Source of the DNA: Streptomyces sp. NBC_00704 | GTDB taxonomy: Bacteria > Actinomycetota > Actinomycetes > Streptomycetales > Streptomycetaceae | Direction: 5' to 3' | Length of the DNA stretch: 64,000 nt | NCBI RefSeq assembly: GCF_036226605.1 | Contig: NZ_CP109000.1 | Coordinates: 3,468,501-3,532,500, forward strand | In this document: positions 26,113 through 35,385 of the stretch, piece by piece | Numbering within the stretch: the first letter of the stretch is position 1 | Layout of the letters: each line of letters opens with the position of its first letter | Notes under the pieces: generated by a model | What the model was told of the DNA's origin: nothing | Database searches by the model: none | Seen by the model: the letters and a program-made list of their open reading frames with translations, nothing else | Translations under genes and position numbers: made by a program

Positions 26113-26602
26113 TCCCAGCCGATCCACGAGGGCACATCCAGGGCACATGAGCCTGGGAAACGGTGTTGACCCGTGAGAACTACGGAGAGCAGTTTCCCCA
26201 GGTCAACGCACATTTCCCTGCGAAACCACAGGTCAGCCCCCTCCCACTCCCATTCGCTGCACAAGTGGCAAGACAGCTCTCCGCCACCAGCAGGGTGAAC
26301 CGCCCCGGTTCTGATGGAAGCTCCGATGTGTTTCGTGCTGATGCCCGGCCAGGCACGGTAGACGGCGGGCAGGAGCCCAGGCTGCGGAACGCTGGCCATG
26401 GCTCGTGCGTCACGGTGCCGGTCCGGGCGGACGCTGCTCGCGCCCGGACTTTTCCAGGACGGAGACCACGAGGGTTCAAGCGCCCGAACCCGAACCGCCC
26501 TTGTCTTGCCCCGCCTCTCGGTGTGACGTCTTACCATGGGGCGGTGCTCCGCCAGAGGTCAGGAGCAAGCGGTGTGGGTCGGTCGGGCGGAGTGCGGTCG
26601 GT
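26113..26602. other. Intergenic region before the NACHT gene
   Basis: 490 bases. The frame of the NACHT gene is open from 26405, but that stretch (PDFSRTETTRVQAP...) does not look like protein. No clear gene, tRNA or repeat was seen. A short direct repeat AGGGCACAT occurs at 26131-26150. Confidence 0.4.
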
Positions 26603-29600
26603 GTGAGCAGGGCGGGGCAGGCTGGGGAAGTCGGCAGTGTCTTTCGGTGCGAGCTGGCCGCGCACTTGGCAGTGCACGGGCTCCGTGGCCGCACGGTGTC
26701 GGGGCTGGACGTGCCCGCAGGAGTGTGGCCCGTCCGGCTGGATTTCGAAACCAGCGACCCAACCGACGACATCCGTGTCACCTTCTCCGACGGACGCCAC
26801 GCCTACGTATCCGCGAAGCGGAAGATCGACCGAGGCCGTCCGATAGAAGAGACGCTGACAGGGTGGGTGGAACAAGTTCCGACGCTCGGTCCCGACGATC
26901 TTCTGGTTATCGCCGGCGAGGAACTCATCGGGCCGGTAAAGCACCTCGACCGGGCTCTGCGACGCCACCGTGCGGGCCTGCCCATGGAGACTGGCGACGA
27001 GTCCAGGGCCCTCGCCCTCCTCATCGACCGGCTTCCGTCGCAGGTCCGCAGGCTTGTCCTTGACCGGGCGCGTGTCCTCCATCTGCCCGGCTCGACCGGA
27101 CCGGCACCGCACCGGGACCTCCTAGCGGCCCTGATGGACTTCGTCGTCGCGGACACACAGGGACACCGTGCCGTGAGTGCCCTGACCGACCTCTTCCACC
27201 GGCAAGCGGGCGCAGCGCTCGGGAGTTCCGTCGAGGACTGGGTCGCCGCCCTGACCGCCTCGGGGGTGACCGTGCTCCCGGACCAGGGGGGTCCGGTGGC
27301 GATGCGTCTGGCCTCCCGTCGGAACGCCGTCGACTCGTATCGCACCCGGCTTACAGCGGAGGCCGGACGGATCGACCTCAGCCTGCTCGCCGATGACCTC
27401 CCGCCCCTCGTCGTCGACGACCTCATCGGCGGCCTCCGGATCGACGTGGAGGGCGAGCGCACCTCCTCCTTCCTCCTCCAATACCTGAGGCGCTGGCGCC
27501 GCATGCTCATCGTGGGGCAACCGGGCTCAGGCAAGTCGGTGGCGGTACGCGAGATCGCAGCCCACTGTGCCAGCCACGCCGACGCCCCCGCGCCGATCCC
27601 CGTGTCGCTGCCGCGTCTGCTGAAGGGACAGCCGGGACGCCTAACCCTCGACGGCCTGGTCGATGATGCTGTGGCGGACACCGTGCCGGACGCGGACCGG
27701 GGACCGCTCGCCGCGTACCTCCATGAGGAAATCGGCCAAGGGCGCGGGCTCCTCCTCTGCGACGGGCTAGACGAATGCGGGGCGCGCGCGCCGTGGGTCG
27801 CGCAACAACTCGAAGAGATTCGAGCGTCTCTGCCCCCCGCCTGCGGGTTCGTGGTCACAACACGGACGAACGCGCAAGGGGCCGCGGCCCGGCTCGGCCT
27901 GCCCCGGGTCGAGCTCGCGCCTCCACAGGATCTCGACGCAACGGTGGACAGCATCCTCGTCGCCTGTGCCGAAGCACGGATTCCCAGGCCGGACCGAGCG
28001 GTTTTCCTGGCAACGCGACGCGCATGGATCAAGGATGCGAAGAAGGAGCACGCGGATCTGCTCGCGGTGCCGCTGCTCGCCGCTCTGCTCGCCCTCGTCT
28101 GCGCGAACGCACCGGATGCCGACCTCCCCAAAGGGCGTGCGGCGTTGTTGCACCGTGCGGTGGAACAGTCCGTGCACCGGTGGGAGCGGCTACGGGGGAC
28201 ACTCGACCCGGCCCGGCCCTGGGCACCCGCCCTGACGACGGGCATGCTCCTCGACGGGTTCGTCACGCTCGGACGACTCCTCGACGGCGAGGCGACCCCT
28301 CCGGCGGGACGCGCCCTCGAGTCACTGACCGGCATGCTACGGGACCCGCTGGGATGGGCCATGCCGCCCGCCGCAGCCGGCGAGGTGGCGGACCACGTGC
28401 TCCGGTTCTGGGACGAGCACGTCGCCGTGTTCGTGGTGAACGGCGCGGGCGAACTCACCGCCCGCAGCAAGGTCTTCGCTGAGATCGCAACGGCCATGTG
28501 GGCACGGTCGTGCGGGGCCGAGGAACTGAGGGACTGGCTGCGCCACGCCCTCGTCCACACGGACTCCGACGGAGCTATCGCACTCGCCGCCGGACTCGAT
28601 TCCCGTACGGCTGAGGCTCTGCTCGACGTCGGCGAGACACAGCGGGAGGCCACTCTCATGGTGGCTGACCTCGCGGCGCGCGGTGTCGTGACTCTTTCCG
28701 ACGGCGAACTGGAACGGGCCCTGGGCCAGCTCACGGACGGTGCTCTCGGCGCGCTTGCGGGCGAGCCGGTACTCCCGCGTGGCCCTGGCAGACCCCCGGA
28801 GTTCTTCCCGGCGCTGTGGGACAAGACGCGTGATGCGGGGCCCTGGCCCTTCGTGGAGGCCGCGTGTCTGCTGGCCCTGCCCTCGACATCGCGGCGTCGG
28901 CGGGCGGACCTTGTGGAACTGTCCGAGCTCGATGACACCGCCGAGTCGATCGCCCGGGCCCTCTGTGCGCTGACGGACGCCCGCACGGACGCAGCCCCCT
29001 TGGGCGAAGCTGAGATCGACGCGCTCCGCGCGGTGCTGGCGCTTCCCCTGCCGCAGGACTCCGAGATGGTGCAGAAAGGGCGGCGCAGTTGGGAGATGGT
29101 CGGTGGCAGCCGCCTCACACCAGGGCTTGAGCAGGTCGCCCTAGGCGCGGCCGAGCACCTGGGAGAGCTTCCCGACGACGCGGGCGAGCACGTGTTCGCC
29201 CTCGCGATGCACACGCCTGGGTACGTCGCCGAGAGGATCTACGCCGTACTCGCACGCGCGGGATTCGACACGAGTCGGCGTTGGGGGAACATCGCCGCCC
29301 AGCTGCGAGACTGGGCATCCGGCGCCCGGGACGACAGAGCGGCTCTCCTCTCGGACCTCGTGTCACTCCACGGCCCGTGCTCGGAGTCCACAGGCGGGGA
29401 CTTCTGGTCGCTCACCGCCCTCGGCGACCTTCTCGCGGTGACCGGATACTCCGATTCCCCAGCGAACGAGATCGACCGCGCCCTCGCCCACGACAGCGCG
29501 GCGGAACGCCGGGCGTGGCTCGACGCGATGGCCGACGCGTACGGCATCGACAAGGCGGCCGTGGCCACCCAGGCTCGTCACCTCCAGCAGATCACCGCGC

Positions 29601-30166
29601 CCGATGCCCTGCTGGACGAATGGCTCGTCGCGGGCACACGGCCGCTGGTCAAGCCCTCGCCCATCCCCGGCGTCGGGCAGGTCCTCACGGACGCCCAGCA
29701 GACGGCGTTGCTGGCGTGCCTGGAAGCGGACTCCTCGTGGATGGCGTGGTCGGCGGCGAACGTGCTGATCAACCTTGAGGGAGGTCGCGTTCCGTGGGAC
29801 GGTCAGGAGCTGTTCGACAGGGACATGACCCATTGGCCTCGCCACCGGGCGGCCCTATTCCACGCCGTCGCCATCATGACCTCAGGCGATCGGCGCCCTT
29901 CGCTCCTGGCACGGGCTGCTTCCTCGGAGTCGGCAGACCACCGAGTGGCGGCGAGAATACTGATCTCTGCCGTACCGCGCCTCGACCCCAACGGTTCGAT
30001 CGTGGAGGCGCTGCGCCGGGACGCCGACCTGTCGGTCCGTCCGAAGGACGCGCATCAAGCCACGCCCGCCCCGACGCACTGGAGTTGCAACCACTGCCGG
30101 ACTGTCCAGGCCCTCGACACCGAGGACTGTCCGGGGTGTGACGACGGTGTGCGCCCTCGGCCCTGA
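26603..30166 (+). CDS. NACHT-type NTPase with nuclease-like N-terminus and C-terminal zinc ribbon
   Basis: 1187 residues from the GTG at 26603 (GGAG upstream). The N-terminus (FRCELAAHLAVHGL... then SDPTDDIRVTFSDGRHAYVSAKRKI) resembles the PD-(D/E)xK fold of Cap4/DUF4297-like effectors, with DD as the first acidic site, but the usual (E/Q)xK is SAK. Around residue 304 is Walker A VGQPGSGKS; near 386 is Walker B LLLCDGLDECG with the extra acidic residues typical of NACHT; TTRTNAQG follows as sensor. The long helical C-terminal part is HEAT/TPR-like and ends with WSCNHCRTVQALDTEDCPGC, a four-cysteine zinc ribbon. This layout matches bacterial NLR-like (Avs/bNACHT) antiphage proteins. The trigger is unknown. 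Confidence 0.75.
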   Translation: MSRAGQAGEVGSVFRCELAAHLAVHGLRGRTVSGLDVPAGVWPVRLDFETSDPTDDIRVTFSDGRHAYVSAKRKIDRGRPIEETLTGWVEQVPTLGPDDLLVIAGEELIGPVKHLDRALRRHRAGLPMETGDESRALALLIDRLPSQVRRLVLDRARVLHLPGSTGPAPHRDLLAALMDFVVADTQGHRAVSALTDLFHRQAGAALGSSVEDWVAALTASGVTVLPDQGGPVAMRLASRRNAVDSYRTRLTAEAGRIDLSLLADDLPPLVVDDLIGGLRIDVEGERTSSFLLQYLRRWRRMLIVGQPGSGKSVAVREIAAHCASHADAPAPIPVSLPRLLKGQPGRLTLDGLVDDAVADTVPDADRGPLAAYLHEEIGQGRGLLLCDGLDECGARAPWVAQQLEEIRASLPPACGFVVTTRTNAQGAAARLGLPRVELAPPQDLDATVDSILVACAEARIPRPDRAVFLATRRAWIKDAKKEHADLLAVPLLAALLALVCANAPDADLPKGRAALLHRAVEQSVHRWERLRGTLDPARPWAPALTTGMLLDGFVTLGRLLDGEATPPAGRALESLTGMLRDPLGWAMPPAAAGEVADHVLRFWDEHVAVFVVNGAGELTARSKVFAEIATAMWARSCGAEELRDWLRHALVHTDSDGAIALAAGLDSRTAEALLDVGETQREATLMVADLAARGVVTLSDGELERALGQLTDGALGALAGEPVLPRGPGRPPEFFPALWDKTRDAGPWPFVEAACLLALPSTSRRRRADLVELSELDDTAESIARALCALTDARTDAAPLGEAEIDALRAVLALPLPQDSEMVQKGRRSWEMVGGSRLTPGLEQVALGAAEHLGELPDDAGEHVFALAMHTPGYVAERIYAVLARAGFDTSRRWGNIAAQLRDWASGARDDRAALLSDLVSLHGPCSESTGGDFWSLTALGDLLAVTGYSDSPANEIDRALAHDSAAERRAWLDAMADAYGIDKAAVATQARHLQQITAPDALLDEWLVAGTRPLVKPSPIPGVGQVLTDAQQTALLACLEADSSWMAWSAANVLINLEGGRVPWDGQELFDRDMTHWPRHRAALFHAVAIMTSGDRRPSLLARAASSESADHRVAARILISAVPRLDPNGSIVEALRRDADLSVRPKDAHQATPAPTHWSCNHCRTVQALDTEDCPGCDDGVRPRP

Positions 30167-30244
30167 GGGGTGAGTCAGGAACAAAACCACGCGCGACGTG
30201 TCAGGCGAAGGCGACCACCGCTAGATGGAGCGGCGGTCACGCGG

Positions 30245-30470
30245 AGGCCACCAATCATGATCCTCACCGTTGACGCGGTGAAGGAATCCGACGTGTGCGT
30301 CACGATGGGTTGCGGCGACACCTTCACCAGCAAGCGCTACCTGACTGGAAGCTGGACGACTCCGCCGGCCAGGGCGTCGAGGCTGCATATCCCATCCGCG
30401 ACAAGATCAAGACGGTCGCGCACCTAATCACCGGGATCACGCCGGCGAACCGGAGGCCACAGCGTAAGCG
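30245..30470 (+). pseudogene. Frameshifted remnant of an arsenate reductase (LMW-phosphatase type)
   Basis: One frame reads ILTVDAVKESDVCVTMGCGDTFTSKRYL; after a shift, another continues DWKLDDSAGQGVEAAYPIRDKIK. Together these reproduce the second half of a thioredoxin-coupled ArsC (MGCGDxCP...KRYxDWxLxDPAGQ..PIRDEI). The catalytic N-terminal part is missing and the CPxxP stretch is deleted, so it is a dead fragment just left of the tRNA-like attachment site. Confidence 0.65.
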
Positions 30471-30695
30471 CCACACGCGCGGCAGCGACCGGATCGGTTG
30501 GCCAAGCACAAGCCGACAACGGCGGCTCTTGCCGGTGTGTTTCGGGGTGCGGATCCCCGATGCCTTCCGGAACACATGCAGCACATATGCGGCCGAGAAG
30601 CGCTGCGAACACGCGAGAACCGGCAAAGCGTGTTTCCGCAGCCCAACCGTTCTTCGTCGATAGTTTTCGCAGGTCACAGCCCCGCCCAGGGAAAA

Positions 30696-30739
30696 CTCCT
30701 AAAGCGGGTGTCGCAGGTTCGAATCCTGCCGGGGGCACC
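30696..30739 (+). repeat. 3' half of tRNA-Arg(CCU): probable attachment site
   Basis: From the anticodon loop CTCCTAA (anticodon CCT) through GCAGGTTCGAATCCTGC (T arm) to CGGGGGCACC (3' acceptor strand and ACC), the sequence is a perfect tRNA-Arg 3' half. The 5' side (CCCAGGGAAAA) cannot pair, so there is no complete tRNA. Such fragments are left when an integrative element inserts into a tRNA gene. A terminator follows, suggesting that the original chromosome continues to the right. Confidence 0.7.
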
Positions 30740-30769
30740 GTGCCTGACCAGGCATGATGCATCAGAAAG

Positions 30770-30801
30770 GCCCCTCGGAAGTGATCTCCGAGGGGCTTTT
30801 T
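30770..30801 (+). terminator. Rho-independent terminator
   Basis: GCCCCTCGGA and TCCGAGGGGC (30770-30779, 30787-30796) form a 10-bp stem with a 7-base loop, followed by five T. It lies 30 bases after the tRNA fragment, where the terminator of the original tRNA-Arg gene would be expected. Confidence 0.85.
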
Positions 30802-30965
30802 GAGTCGGCATGGGAACGAATGGGAACGCGCCGTCAGGCAGCGTCCGGCGTGGGAATTTGGACAAATCCCCTGGTTTCGTCCCCCTCTCACGCGGCAGTC
30901 GTCGGCACGCCCCCGTCGACCTCGATGCCTCGATCCCGACAAGGAATCCGCGGTCGTCCTTTACA

Positions 30966-31184
30966 ACGTCCTCTCCGATCGCCCAGCTGTACGAGCAGGG
31001 CCTGGTCCACCATGTTGGGGCGCACGTAGCCCTGGAGGACCAGATGGTCACCTGGGTCGTCGGCATGGACAGCGCTGACCACATGGACGCCGCGGTCCAC
31101 GGATTGACGGAACTCACCGACCCCGACCAGCTCGCCGCCGTCGCCGGCCACATCCACGATGACCGCCTCGGCGGACGCCGATAA
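30966..31184 (+). pseudogene. C-terminal remnant of a phage terminase large subunit
   Basis: The segment SPIAQLYEQGLVHHVGAHV then ALEDQMVTWV and GMDSADHMDAAVHGLTEL matches the end of terminase large subunits (…LYExGRVxHVGxFPELEDQM..W.....SPDRxDALVWALTEL). The ATPase and most of the nuclease are absent and the upstream sequence is not in a sensible frame. It is a relic of a lost prophage beside the attachment site. Confidence 0.65.
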
Positions 31185-31347
31185 CCCCCGGAAACGGCCC
31201 CATATAGGCCAACGGCCCAGCCGGGGCACCCGATCGGCCCTGGCTGACAGCCTTCCGGGCCATGCCGATCAGGGGGAGTACGGCCGTCACTGCGCGGCCG
31301 TCGGCGCTGGCGTGAACCTGCAGGGCGCGGGAGCGAACTGAAGAACT

Positions 31348-34300
31348 CTATTGCCCATTACCCACCTCAGAGGGGCCAAGAGCGATGTCTGCGTTCTCGC
31401 CACCCCAGCCAGCCGGGCTGCGCCAGATGACATTGACACGGAAGACGTCGCGAATCGTGTCTACAGACCAGTCCTCGGCGGGCGGTTCGGGGAGAACAAG
31501 GTAGAGGCCGTCGGCCGGAGCGGGCAGCGTGTGGTTGATCTCGAGCAGGCGGGTCGCACCCGATCGCAGGTCCGCGTAGGCGGAGCAGCCTGCGCCCAGG
31601 GCCTCGTAGAGGAAGAGACCGTGCTGGGTGACGCAGCTGACGTCGACGACTGGTGAGTCGACCGGCTGGAGGTCCGCCCAGAGGAGTGACGCCTTCAGCG
31701 CATGACGAACCGCTTCGTGCTTCTTGCACGCGCGGTCGGCGCCGGCGGCCGTCTCGAGCGCGTGAAGGAAGCCGTCTTTCGTGTTCACAGCCAGCGTTGC
31801 GGCGGTGTCCGCAGTGGTCATCTGCACTTCTTCCTTCTGATCGGGTTGTGTCGGGGCGACGGGGGCCGCGTCGTCGGAGTTCGGCTTCGTAGCTGTGTCG
31901 AAGCGCTCCTGGAGCTCTCGCCGCGCTTCAGCGAGCTGTCCCGCCCAGCCGGAAACTGCCAGCCCCTCTGCGAGTCGGCCGACATCGAAGGTGCCCTCCT
32001 TGAGCGCACGGTTGGTCGTCGCGGCGAGGTCGCGAAGAGCTCCGAGTCGTTCTCTGTCCGGATCGCCGAGCAGATGAAGCACGTTGACCCAGTCGGCCTG
32101 GTCCCGTCGGAGGATGCGGTTGGCCATGCCCTGGAGTTCGGAGAGACGGCTGCGGGCGTCGGGAACGCCGCCGTCGCTCTCGGTCAGTTCTCTGAGAACA
32201 TCCAGTGCCGCGAGGTAGCGCCCTGCCATCCGCTCCGAAATGGGCGACCGACCGCGCTGGTCGGCGGTGAGCACCGTCTGGGTCGTCTCGTTGGCAAACA
32301 CCCAACAGTCCAACTTCGCGCCCCGCCGAGGGGGAACCGATCCATGGCGGACGGTGAGGACGAGCGGTCGGTCGATCGCAGGCGACAACGGCTTGACCTT
32401 GTAACGACCGCCCGGGGCCCGGTCCACGACCTCGACCCGGACATCGGTACCGATCCGGGGAAGCCTCCCGATTCCGCCGTCCTCCGGCTGGACAGCGGGC
32501 ACCGTCGGTGCCTGGACGTCCCCGGAAGCGGTGAGCGCCTCCGGCAGCGGGGCGGTATGCAGGACGGTCAGGCTCTGGGTGCTGCGGGTGAGGGCCACGT
32601 ACAACTGGCGCAGCCCGGCAGGACCGCGGTCGGCGATCGTGGCAGGCTCGACTACCAGGACGTGGTCGTACTCCATGCCCTTGACCTGAGCAGCGGCCAG
32701 CACGGAGACGGTCTCGCTGTTCCGCTCGCCGATGTCGCCGTCCTCGGTGATCCTGCGGCTGATGGCGTCCAGCCAGTCCGAGTCGTCGGGAACGATGACG
32801 GCCACAGAGCGAGGGGTGCTGCCGTCACTGGTGTCCATAAGTCGGGCCACGTGGGCGACGGTGTCGTCGAGCAGTTTCCACGGCTCGGTCGCGACGGTCC
32901 GTACAGCGTCCGCTCCCGCCTCCCGGACAGCCCGCGGGTACGGAAAGGTCGGAGCGATCGTCCGTGCGAGAGGGGCGACGAACTCCATGATCTCGGCGGG
33001 GACGCGGTAGCTGGTGGTGAGCTGGGCCACGCTCCAGTCGCCGTGGTCGGAGAGGAGTGCGCCGAGCAGGTCCCAGCTCGTCGGGATGTGGGCGCCTGTC
33101 GCCTGCGCGAGGTCGCCCAGGACGGTCATGGAGCCGCCGACGGCGGAGCGCCGCCGCAGGGAGCGGGCCTGCATGGGCGTGAGGTCCTGGGCCTCGTCGA
33201 CGACGATGTGGCCGTATCGCGGTGGGGTGTCGCCGCTGATCAGCACTCGGAGCTCTTCGAGGCAGACGTGGTCGTCGAGGGTCCATGGATCGTCGTCGGC
33301 GCTGGCGGCGCGAGCCCGCAGGAGGGCCGCCTGCTCGTCCTCGTCGAGGATGCCGTCAGCGCAGTCCCGCAGAAGGTCGGCCGAGTCGTAGAGGCTGCGC
33401 AGGGCCTCCCGGGAGCCGGGGGACGGCCAGATGCGTTCGACGAGGCGCTCGACCCGGCGGTTGCGTTCCAGGTCGCGGCGGATCGTGCCGGCCTGCCCGC
33501 GGCGCGGCGCGATGTCGGCGAGCTCCTGGAGGAGCCGGTCGACGAAGAGGCCACGGAAACGATCGCGCCGCTCCCGGAAGGGCCCCTCGCCGGTGTGGGC
33601 CCGCTCGAGGAGAGCGAGGACTTCGGACTTCGGCACGCGGAGGGTCGTACTGCCGGCGGTGACGACGATCGCCGGCTCATCGCCCTCGAAGGAGGGGTCA
33701 ACGGTGAGGGCGTCGAGAGCCTCAGGGCGGTAGTCGCTCTCGACGCGCCGCCGCAGCACGTCCGCCATGCGTTTGTCCGACTTCACGAGGCGCGCCTTCG
33801 GAGAGTCGGCGCCGAGGATCTCGCCCTCCCACAGGCGGTCCAGTTGGACGGCGTTGACGTCCCGGGTGCCGAGGGTGGGAAGGACCTTTCCGACATAGTC
33901 GAGGAACCGCTGGTGCGGGCCGATGACGAGGATGTCCTGGGCTTTGAAGTGCTCGTTGTTGACGAGCCAGGTCACCCGGTGCAGGCCGACCGCCGACTTG
34001 CCGGTACCAGGACCGCCCTGCACGACGAGGATGTCCGAAGGCGAGCCGGTGACCAGCTCCATCTGGTCACGGCGGATGGTCTCGACGATGTCCCGCATTC
34101 GACCGCCGCGCGACCGCTGGAGCTCCCGCAGCAGGAAGTCGTCCGGTTGGAGCGCCTTTCGCCGCTGGCGTTGTACGACATCCCCGGGGGTCGGGGCCGG
34201 CATATTCTCCGGGGCGAGGGACGCGTCCATCTCCTCCGCCGCACTGTCGTCGGCGGCCTGACGGGGCTCCGGTACGGCGGCCCGCTCCGGTACGGCGGCG

Positions 34301-34776
34301 GGCTCAGGTACGGCCAAGGGCACGGAAGCGGGCGTCGGCAGGGAGATCTCGTCGAAGTAACTCTCGACGATCCGCTGTACGCAGCGTAGCTGCCGTCGCA
34401 GGACCACCTCGCCCGGGTTCTCGGGCCGGGTCTCGATCCACTTCTTCGCCAGGGGGCTGGTCCACAGCAGGACCACCGGCTCGTGCGAAGCGTCCTGCAC
34501 ACCGCGGCGCCCGATGTACCAGGGGCGGGGGGCTCCTCCCGGGTCCTCCGGCGCATCGACGCGGGAGAAGACCAGGGCTTCGTCGCCGAGCCCTCCGTAG
34601 GCCTCTGCGCGGGCCTCCGCCTCGGCCCGGTTGGCGATCCCGTCCTTGCCGCTCGCCGAGGCGGTGGCGGCCGAAGTGCCGCTCAGTTCAGCCAGTTTCG
34701 TGGTGTAGCAGTCGTACGCGTGGTCCACCGCCCGCTGCTCACCGGCGAGGATCTCGTCCCGAGTGGTGGTGCTCAT
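31348..34776 (-). CDS. HelD-like superfamily 1 helicase with C-terminal extension
   Basis: 1142 residues from the ATG at 34776, with GGGAGG 7 bases upstream. The N-terminal coiled region and the block YIGRRGVQDASHEPVVLLW are typical of HelD/HelR, actinobacterial and Bacillus proteins that free stalled RNA polymerase. Helicase motifs: Walker A GGPGTGKSAVGLHR near residue 255, HIVVDEAQDLTPMQ near 527, QVKGMEYDHVLVVEP and LYVALTRSTQSLTVLH near 728. Usual HelD proteins are about 700-780 residues; here some 370 more follow, with a distinct final domain (from about DGFLHALETAAGADRACKKH) of unknown function. It could be a transcription-recycling factor or a defence helicase. Confidence 0.75.
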   Translation of the reverse strand: MSTTTRDEILAGEQRAVDHAYDCYTTKLAELSGTSAATASASGKDGIANRAEAEARAEAYGGLGDEALVFSRVDAPEDPGGAPRPWYIGRRGVQDASHEPVVLLWTSPLAKKWIETRPENPGEVVLRRQLRCVQRIVESYFDEISLPTPASVPLAVPEPAAVPERAAVPEPRQAADDSAAEEMDASLAPENMPAPTPGDVVQRQRRKALQPDDFLLRELQRSRGGRMRDIVETIRRDQMELVTGSPSDILVVQGGPGTGKSAVGLHRVTWLVNNEHFKAQDILVIGPHQRFLDYVGKVLPTLGTRDVNAVQLDRLWEGEILGADSPKARLVKSDKRMADVLRRRVESDYRPEALDALTVDPSFEGDEPAIVVTAGSTTLRVPKSEVLALLERAHTGEGPFRERRDRFRGLFVDRLLQELADIAPRRGQAGTIRRDLERNRRVERLVERIWPSPGSREALRSLYDSADLLRDCADGILDEDEQAALLRARAASADDDPWTLDDHVCLEELRVLISGDTPPRYGHIVVDEAQDLTPMQARSLRRRSAVGGSMTVLGDLAQATGAHIPTSWDLLGALLSDHGDWSVAQLTTSYRVPAEIMEFVAPLARTIAPTFPYPRAVREAGADAVRTVATEPWKLLDDTVAHVARLMDTSDGSTPRSVAVIVPDDSDWLDAISRRITEDGDIGERNSETVSVLAAAQVKGMEYDHVLVVEPATIADRGPAGLRQLYVALTRSTQSLTVLHTAPLPEALTASGDVQAPTVPAVQPEDGGIGRLPRIGTDVRVEVVDRAPGGRYKVKPLSPAIDRPLVLTVRHGSVPPRRGAKLDCWVFANETTQTVLTADQRGRSPISERMAGRYLAALDVLRELTESDGGVPDARSRLSELQGMANRILRRDQADWVNVLHLLGDPDRERLGALRDLAATTNRALKEGTFDVGRLAEGLAVSGWAGQLAEARRELQERFDTATKPNSDDAAPVAPTQPDQKEEVQMTTADTAATLAVNTKDGFLHALETAAGADRACKKHEAVRHALKASLLWADLQPVDSPVVDVSCVTQHGLFLYEALGAGCSAYADLRSGATRLLEINHTLPAPADGLYLVLPEPPAEDWSVDTIRDVFRVNVIWRSPAGWGGENADIALGPSEVGNGQ

Positions 34777-34869
34777 GTGCGTCCTCCCTGCGGTGCCAGG
34801 GAACACCGCCACGGGCATGTGCCCGTACCCCGCTCAAACAACTATCAGAAACCAGACGGTGACGAACAG

Positions 34870-35244
34870 TCAGTGGATCAGTTCTCGGACGAGGCCGTCG
34901 GCCTCGGTCCGCCAGGCCCTTACCTGGTCGTGCGTGGGCCCGAGCTCGTACAGGTGGTAGTGGCAGCCCAGACTCAGCTGGGACCAGAGGGCCTTCGCCC
35001 GTCGGGCCGTCTCCACCGACGCGACGGAGTGCAGGAGGAGCAGCTTGGCGCGCCCCGTGGTGCGGGACAGGCCGGGCGTCGCCGCTTCCAGCACCCGGTC
35101 GACGCAGAGCTCCAGCGCGGTCCGCAGCGCCAGGCACGCGCCGCGGTACCGGCCGACGGTGGTGGCGTCGGCGAGTTCGCCGTCGAGGAGGCGGTCGGCC
35201 GTGAGCAGCAGACCTTCGACGGAAACGGAGAAACGTGTGGTCAC
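34870..35244 (-). CDS. Small helical protein, family unknown
   Basis: 124 residues from the GTG at 35244, with GGAGGTG 7 bases upstream. All-alpha and rich in Arg/Leu, with GELADATTVGRYRGACLALR and the closing LGCHYHLYELGPTHDQVRAW. The R-rich helical composition is reminiscent of HEPN-like proteins, but no RxxxxH motif is evident, so I do not assign it. It overlaps the truncated upstream gene by GTGA and lies 93 bases before the helicase start; these minus-strand genes probably formed one operon. Confidence 0.65.
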   Translation of the reverse strand: MTTRFSVSVEGLLLTADRLLDGELADATTVGRYRGACLALRTALELCVDRVLEAATPGLSRTTGRAKLLLLHSVASVETARRAKALWSQLSLGCHYHLYELGPTHDQVRAWRTEADGLVRELIH

Positions 35245-35385
35245 GCGGTCACCTCCGGCTTGCGGATCTTCTGCGCCAGGTTCTCGACGTCCGTGACGAA
35301 GCGGTGGGGGTCGGGGATCGAGGTGCCGTCGGGGTGGGCTCCCTTCTGGCACTGCTGGATCAGGGAGCACGCCGGCCTCCGACGA
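35241..35385 (-). pseudogene. 5'-truncated gene, C-terminal end only
   Basis: Reading leftward, the frame encodes PACSLIQQCQKGAHPDG then TSIPDPHRFVTDVENLAQKI and RKPEVTA before a TGA that overlaps the next start. Codon use and sequence look genuinely coding, but the frame meets the opposite-strand helicase gene at about 35370-35385 and has no start. The rest of the gene has been removed. Family unknown. Confidence 0.5.

Noticed and set aside
31702..34389. An 895-codon frame on the plus strand.
   Set aside because: It is antisense to the HelD-like helicase, which has clear helicase motifs and a proper start.
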